Source of the DNA: Magnetococcales bacterium
Lineage (GTDB): Bacteria > Pseudomonadota > Magnetococcia > Magnetococcales > DC0425bin3
Direction: 5' to 3'
Assembly (NCBI GenBank): GCA_015231175.1
Contig: JADGBZ010000025.1
Coordinates: 1 to 41,746 of the forward strand
Length of the DNA: 41,746 bases
Below are positions 39,212 through 41,746 of the stretch, piece by piece. Below the pieces are notes generated by a model. That model did no database searches, was not told where the DNA came from, and saw nothing but the letters and a program-made list of their open reading frames with translations. The position numbers were made by a program, and so were the translations under genes. Numbering within the stretch: position 1 is the first letter of the stretch; every line of letters begins with the position of its first letter.

Positions 39212-41521
39212 ATGGGGCTGTTGGTCATGGCAATGATCGGGGGGATCATCCTGTGTACCCACACCCCCCTGGCACAAAATGATCTGCATTGGCTCCAAGT
39301 CCTCATCGGCCTGGCCACCTGGCTGACCTGGCTGGGTTCACCGGCAGGCCGCACCCGCTGGTTGAGGCTCCTCGGCGGGCTTTTTCTGGGGGTCGTGGCG
39401 GCCAACTGGGAAGACTGGCAGGCCTGCAACCCACCCCTGCTGCTGCCCGAAGGGAAAAAAGGCAAGGAATTTACCGCCATGGTGGTCGATCGCAATGACC
39501 GCGACGACTCGATCCAACTGATCCTGGAGGATTTTGTCTGGCAGCCGGAACAAACAGAGTTTGCCGGGCAAATCCAGTTGTCCATTTATGGCCACGACGC
39601 CGACGCCGAACCAGGAGATCGGATCGCCGGCAAGGCCGTGCTCCACCCCGTCGAGGATTATCGGGTGCCAGGCGTATTCTCCTACGCCGACATGCTGCGG
39701 CGGCAAGGGGTGAAGGCCAACGGCTCCGCCCGGGATCCGCCCCAGGTGGTGGAACAAACGTCCCAGTGGCGCATCAATCGTTTGCGCCAACGGATTTCGG
39801 CCTGGGTGCAGCGCCACATCGCGCCCCGGCAGCAGGGCCTGGTTGAAGGGATTCTGGTGGGCAAGCGCGGGCGTATCACGGCGGCCCAAAACGAAAACAT
39901 GCGTAGCGCCGGCCTGATCCACCTGGTGGCCATCTCGGGTTCCAATCTGGGCCTGGTGGCCGGGTGGGCGTTTTTGTTCTTCCGCCGGCTGTTGGTCATG
40001 CTGACGCCGGTTTCACGACGCTGGGATGTGAAACGGTTGGCGGCGTTGGCGGCCATGCTCTTCATGCTGGGCTATGCCTCCCTGGCGGGATGGTCCGTGG
40101 CCACGCAAAGGGCAGCCATCATGATCACCCTGTATCTGCTCTCCGTCGCCGTGGAGCGGGGCAACCAGATGTGGCGCGCCCTGGGCATGTCGGCCATATT
40201 GATTTTATTTTTTCAACCCAATCAATTGTTTCAGGCTGGATTTCAACTCTCGTTTCTCGCCGTGGCCACCCTGATCGCCCTGGGCGACATGGATTTTGCC
40301 CCCGACTGGCGGGGCCGCATGCGGGCCATGTCGCTCTCCACGATCACCATTGGCGTCGTGCTGACCCCGGTGACCGCCTACCATTTTCATCAGGGATCGC
40401 CCTACAGCATTCTGGCCAATATTCCTGCCATTCCCTGGGTGGGCATCGTCTCCGTGCCCCTGGGCATGATCGGCCTCATGGTGTTGCCCTGGTCGGAAAC
40501 ATGGGGTGGCGTCGTTCTCTCCCTCATGGGGTGGAGCCTGGAGATTTTTGATCGATGGGCCGCCTGGATCAGCCATCTGCCGGGGGCTTGGACACGTTTT
40601 CCCGGTCCCACGTTGCCGGGTTTTGCCCTCATGGTGCTGGCGGGGGTGGGATGGCTCGCCTGGCGGCGCTTTTGGCCCCGGGCGGCTTGCCTTTGTGTGG
40701 CCGCCTGTGCCTGGTTCTGGCCCCATCCCGCTCCGCCCCTGGGATATCTGCAACTCTCCGTCCTGGATGTGCGGCAGGGGCAAAGTGTGTTGTTGCACGC
40801 GCCGACGGGGGATTGGTCGGTGATCGATGCGGGGGGGCCGGTCTCCCCTCGTTTCAATATTGGCGAGAGCGTGATTTCGGCCAACCTGTGGTATCAGGGG
40901 GTGGGCAAATTGGCACGCATCGTGTTGAGTCACCCGGACCTGGACCATATCTCCGGCGCTGCACAACTCCTGCGCAATTTTCCCACCGGGGAACTCTGGT
41001 TGGGGTTCTTTCCACAGGAGGAGGAGAGCCATGCCCAGTACAAACAAATCATCGCCATGGCCCAGCGGCAGGGGACGCTCATCCGGCGTTTTCAGGATGG
41101 GACAACGATCCATGCCGAGGGGTTGGATTTTCACATTCTGCCCCCGTTTCCGTTGCGGGGAAAAGAGAATGATCGCTCCCTGGTTTTGGAGGTGACCCAT
41201 GACACCCGGCGTTTTTTATTTCCGGGGGATGTGCAGCGCACCGGGGAGCGTTGGTTGGCCAGGAGCGGTCAATTGGCGCCGGTGACGCTGGTGGTGGCGC
41301 CCCACCATGGCAGTGCTGGTTCCAGCAGCCCGATTTTTGTTCAGGCGCTTCATCCCGAGCATGTGGTTTTCAGCGTAGGGGCGAGGAATCGTTATGGCTT
41401 TCCCAAGCCGGCCAGTGTGGCGCGGTGGGCGGCCAGTGGGGCCAGGTTGTGGCGGACGGACCAGGATGGAACGGTTATGTTTCGTTCCGATGGTCATCAT
41501 CTTGAGCGCGTAGGTGACTGA
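39212..41521 (+). CDS. comEC: ComEC/Rec2 family DNA-uptake channel
   Basis: A 769-residue inner-membrane protein thought to form the pore for single-stranded DNA during natural transformation. The order is complete: N-terminal TMs, a DUF4131-like soluble region (FTAMVVDRNDRDDSIQLILEDF), and the competence core (GLVEGILVGKRGRI; GLIHLVAISGSNLGLVAG; LAGWSVATQRAAIM; FQAGFQLSFLAV). A C-terminal metallo-beta-lactamase domain follows (SVLDVRQGQSVLL; LSHPDLDHISG; FPGDVQ; APHHGS). ATG 39212 is chosen for GAGG 5 nt upstream. The frame stays open for another 705 nt upstream through the repeat array, but that part is repeat translation and should not be annotated. Confidence 0.92.
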   Translation: MGLLVMAMIGGIILCTHTPLAQNDLHWLQVLIGLATWLTWLGSPAGRTRWLRLLGGLFLGVVAANWEDWQACNPPLLLPEGKKGKEFTAMVVDRNDRDDSIQLILEDFVWQPEQTEFAGQIQLSIYGHDADAEPGDRIAGKAVLHPVEDYRVPGVFSYADMLRRQGVKANGSARDPPQVVEQTSQWRINRLRQRISAWVQRHIAPRQQGLVEGILVGKRGRITAAQNENMRSAGLIHLVAISGSNLGLVAGWAFLFFRRLLVMLTPVSRRWDVKRLAALAAMLFMLGYASLAGWSVATQRAAIMITLYLLSVAVERGNQMWRALGMSAILILFFQPNQLFQAGFQLSFLAVATLIALGDMDFAPDWRGRMRAMSLSTITIGVVLTPVTAYHFHQGSPYSILANIPAIPWVGIVSVPLGMIGLMVLPWSETWGGVVLSLMGWSLEIFDRWAAWISHLPGAWTRFPGPTLPGFALMVLAGVGWLAWRRFWPRAACLCVAACAWFWPHPAPPLGYLQLSVLDVRQGQSVLLHAPTGDWSVIDAGGPVSPRFNIGESVISANLWYQGVGKLARIVLSHPDLDHISGAAQLLRNFPTGELWLGFFPQEEESHAQYKQIIAMAQRQGTLIRRFQDGTTIHAEGLDFHILPPFPLRGKENDRSLVLEVTHDTRRFLFPGDVQRTGERWLARSGQLAPVTLVVAPHHGSAGSSSPIFVQALHPEHVVFSVGARNRYGFPKPASVARWAASGARLWRTDQDGTVMFRSDGHHLERVGD

Positions 41522-41746
41522 AGCGAAAAAAAACGATTGAAAAACTGGAATGGAGGTCCAGGAGGAAGGGCTGTGCCCTTCCTCCTGGTGGGTTCGGGGC
41601 GAAGCCCTGACAAAGGCTTTCATATCCAACAAAGGCTTTCATATCCAACAAAGGCTTTCATATCCAAGATTTTCGCGAAATGGGGTCCAGGGGGCTGGCT
41701 CCCTTGCGGGTCAAGGGCAGCGCCCTTGCGGGTCAAGGGCAGCGCC
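41522..41746 (+). repeat. Composite repeat region downstream of comEC
   Basis: It contains a module B hairpin (tccaggaggaagggctgtgcccttcctcctgg), the gttcggggcgaagccctga block, a 19-bp unit (acaaaggctttcatatcca) present three times in tandem at 41610-41666, and a module C core. The perfect hairpin CAAGGGC (41712-41718), loop agc, GCCCTTG (41722-41728) repeats at the window edge. The sequence is cut by the end of the window. Confidence 0.85.

Noticed and set aside
38239-39298. Minus-strand frames of 159-273 codons across the same array
   Set aside because: They consist of recurring translated repeat units (GWRSRRKGCALPPGGV) and exist because the repeat lacks stops in several frames.

Overview
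The window is GC-rich proteobacterial DNA with tightly packed operons (ATGA overlaps are common) broken up by unusually many short, hairpin-rich intergenic repeats. Several features point to a deep-branching, alphaproteobacterium-like lineage with polar flagella. These are a zinc-ribbon/DUF3426 gene beside ftsEX, a MAF-type flagellin glycosyltransferase, a stand-alone double CZB protein, two PilZ proteins, and a complete EF-P beta-lysylation set. A magnetococcus-type organism (Magnetococcales) would fit, but this is an inference from gene content and style. No rRNA or tRNA gene and no CRISPR array was recognised.

Layout. 1-5.0 kb: the tail of an unknown gene, then a three-gene glycosylation block (MAF/DUF115 protein, NAD-dependent sugar epimerase, CgeB-like glycosyltransferase). 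5.0-8.1 kb: a DUF523 gene whose 5' end is tandemly duplicated, then an arsenic operon on the minus strand (ArsR-ArsC fusion, ACR3 efflux pump). 8.2-11.8 kb: an overlapping operon resembling part of the Ara4N lipid A pathway (ArnT-like, ArnC-like, ArnA-type formyltransferase). 11.9-12.75 kb: a HEPN/MNT toxin-antitoxin-type pair. 13.3-22.0 kb: a membrane-bound spermidine-synthase-like protein, a lipoprotein metallophosphoesterase, two divergent PilZ proteins, a B12-binding radical SAM enzyme and a YbhN-type flippase-like protein. 22.2-30.4 kb: mostly housekeeping genes: rlmD, gcvH, ftsX-ftsE, a zinc-ribbon membrane protein, and epmB / efp / epmA. 30.5-35.8 kb: a thioredoxin-fold protein, a cytidylate-kinase-like protein, PPK2, a broken CHAD gene, a small membrane protein and the double CZB protein. 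36.0-41.5 kb: a Rep/UvrD-type helicase and ComEC.

The most unusual content is the repeat system. A family of about 145-150 bp has 17-bp terminal inverted repeats beginning GTAAC. One copy (12810-12957) is bracketed by a perfect 8-bp target duplication and another (38071-38282) by a 7/8 match, which marks it as a non-autonomous transposon (MITE). Tips starting GTAA and 8-bp duplications suggest mobilisation by an IS66-type transposase. The interior of this family and of two related modules carries a hairpin with a 3-nt loop whose two arms differ between modules in a compensating way, so the hairpin itself appears to be conserved. One module forms a five-and-a-half-copy, 83-85 bp tandem array that ends 12 bp before the comEC start codon. 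Repeats supply stop codons to two genes, truncate the CHAD gene and flank the helicase as inverted copies. Several short tandem duplications lie next to them.
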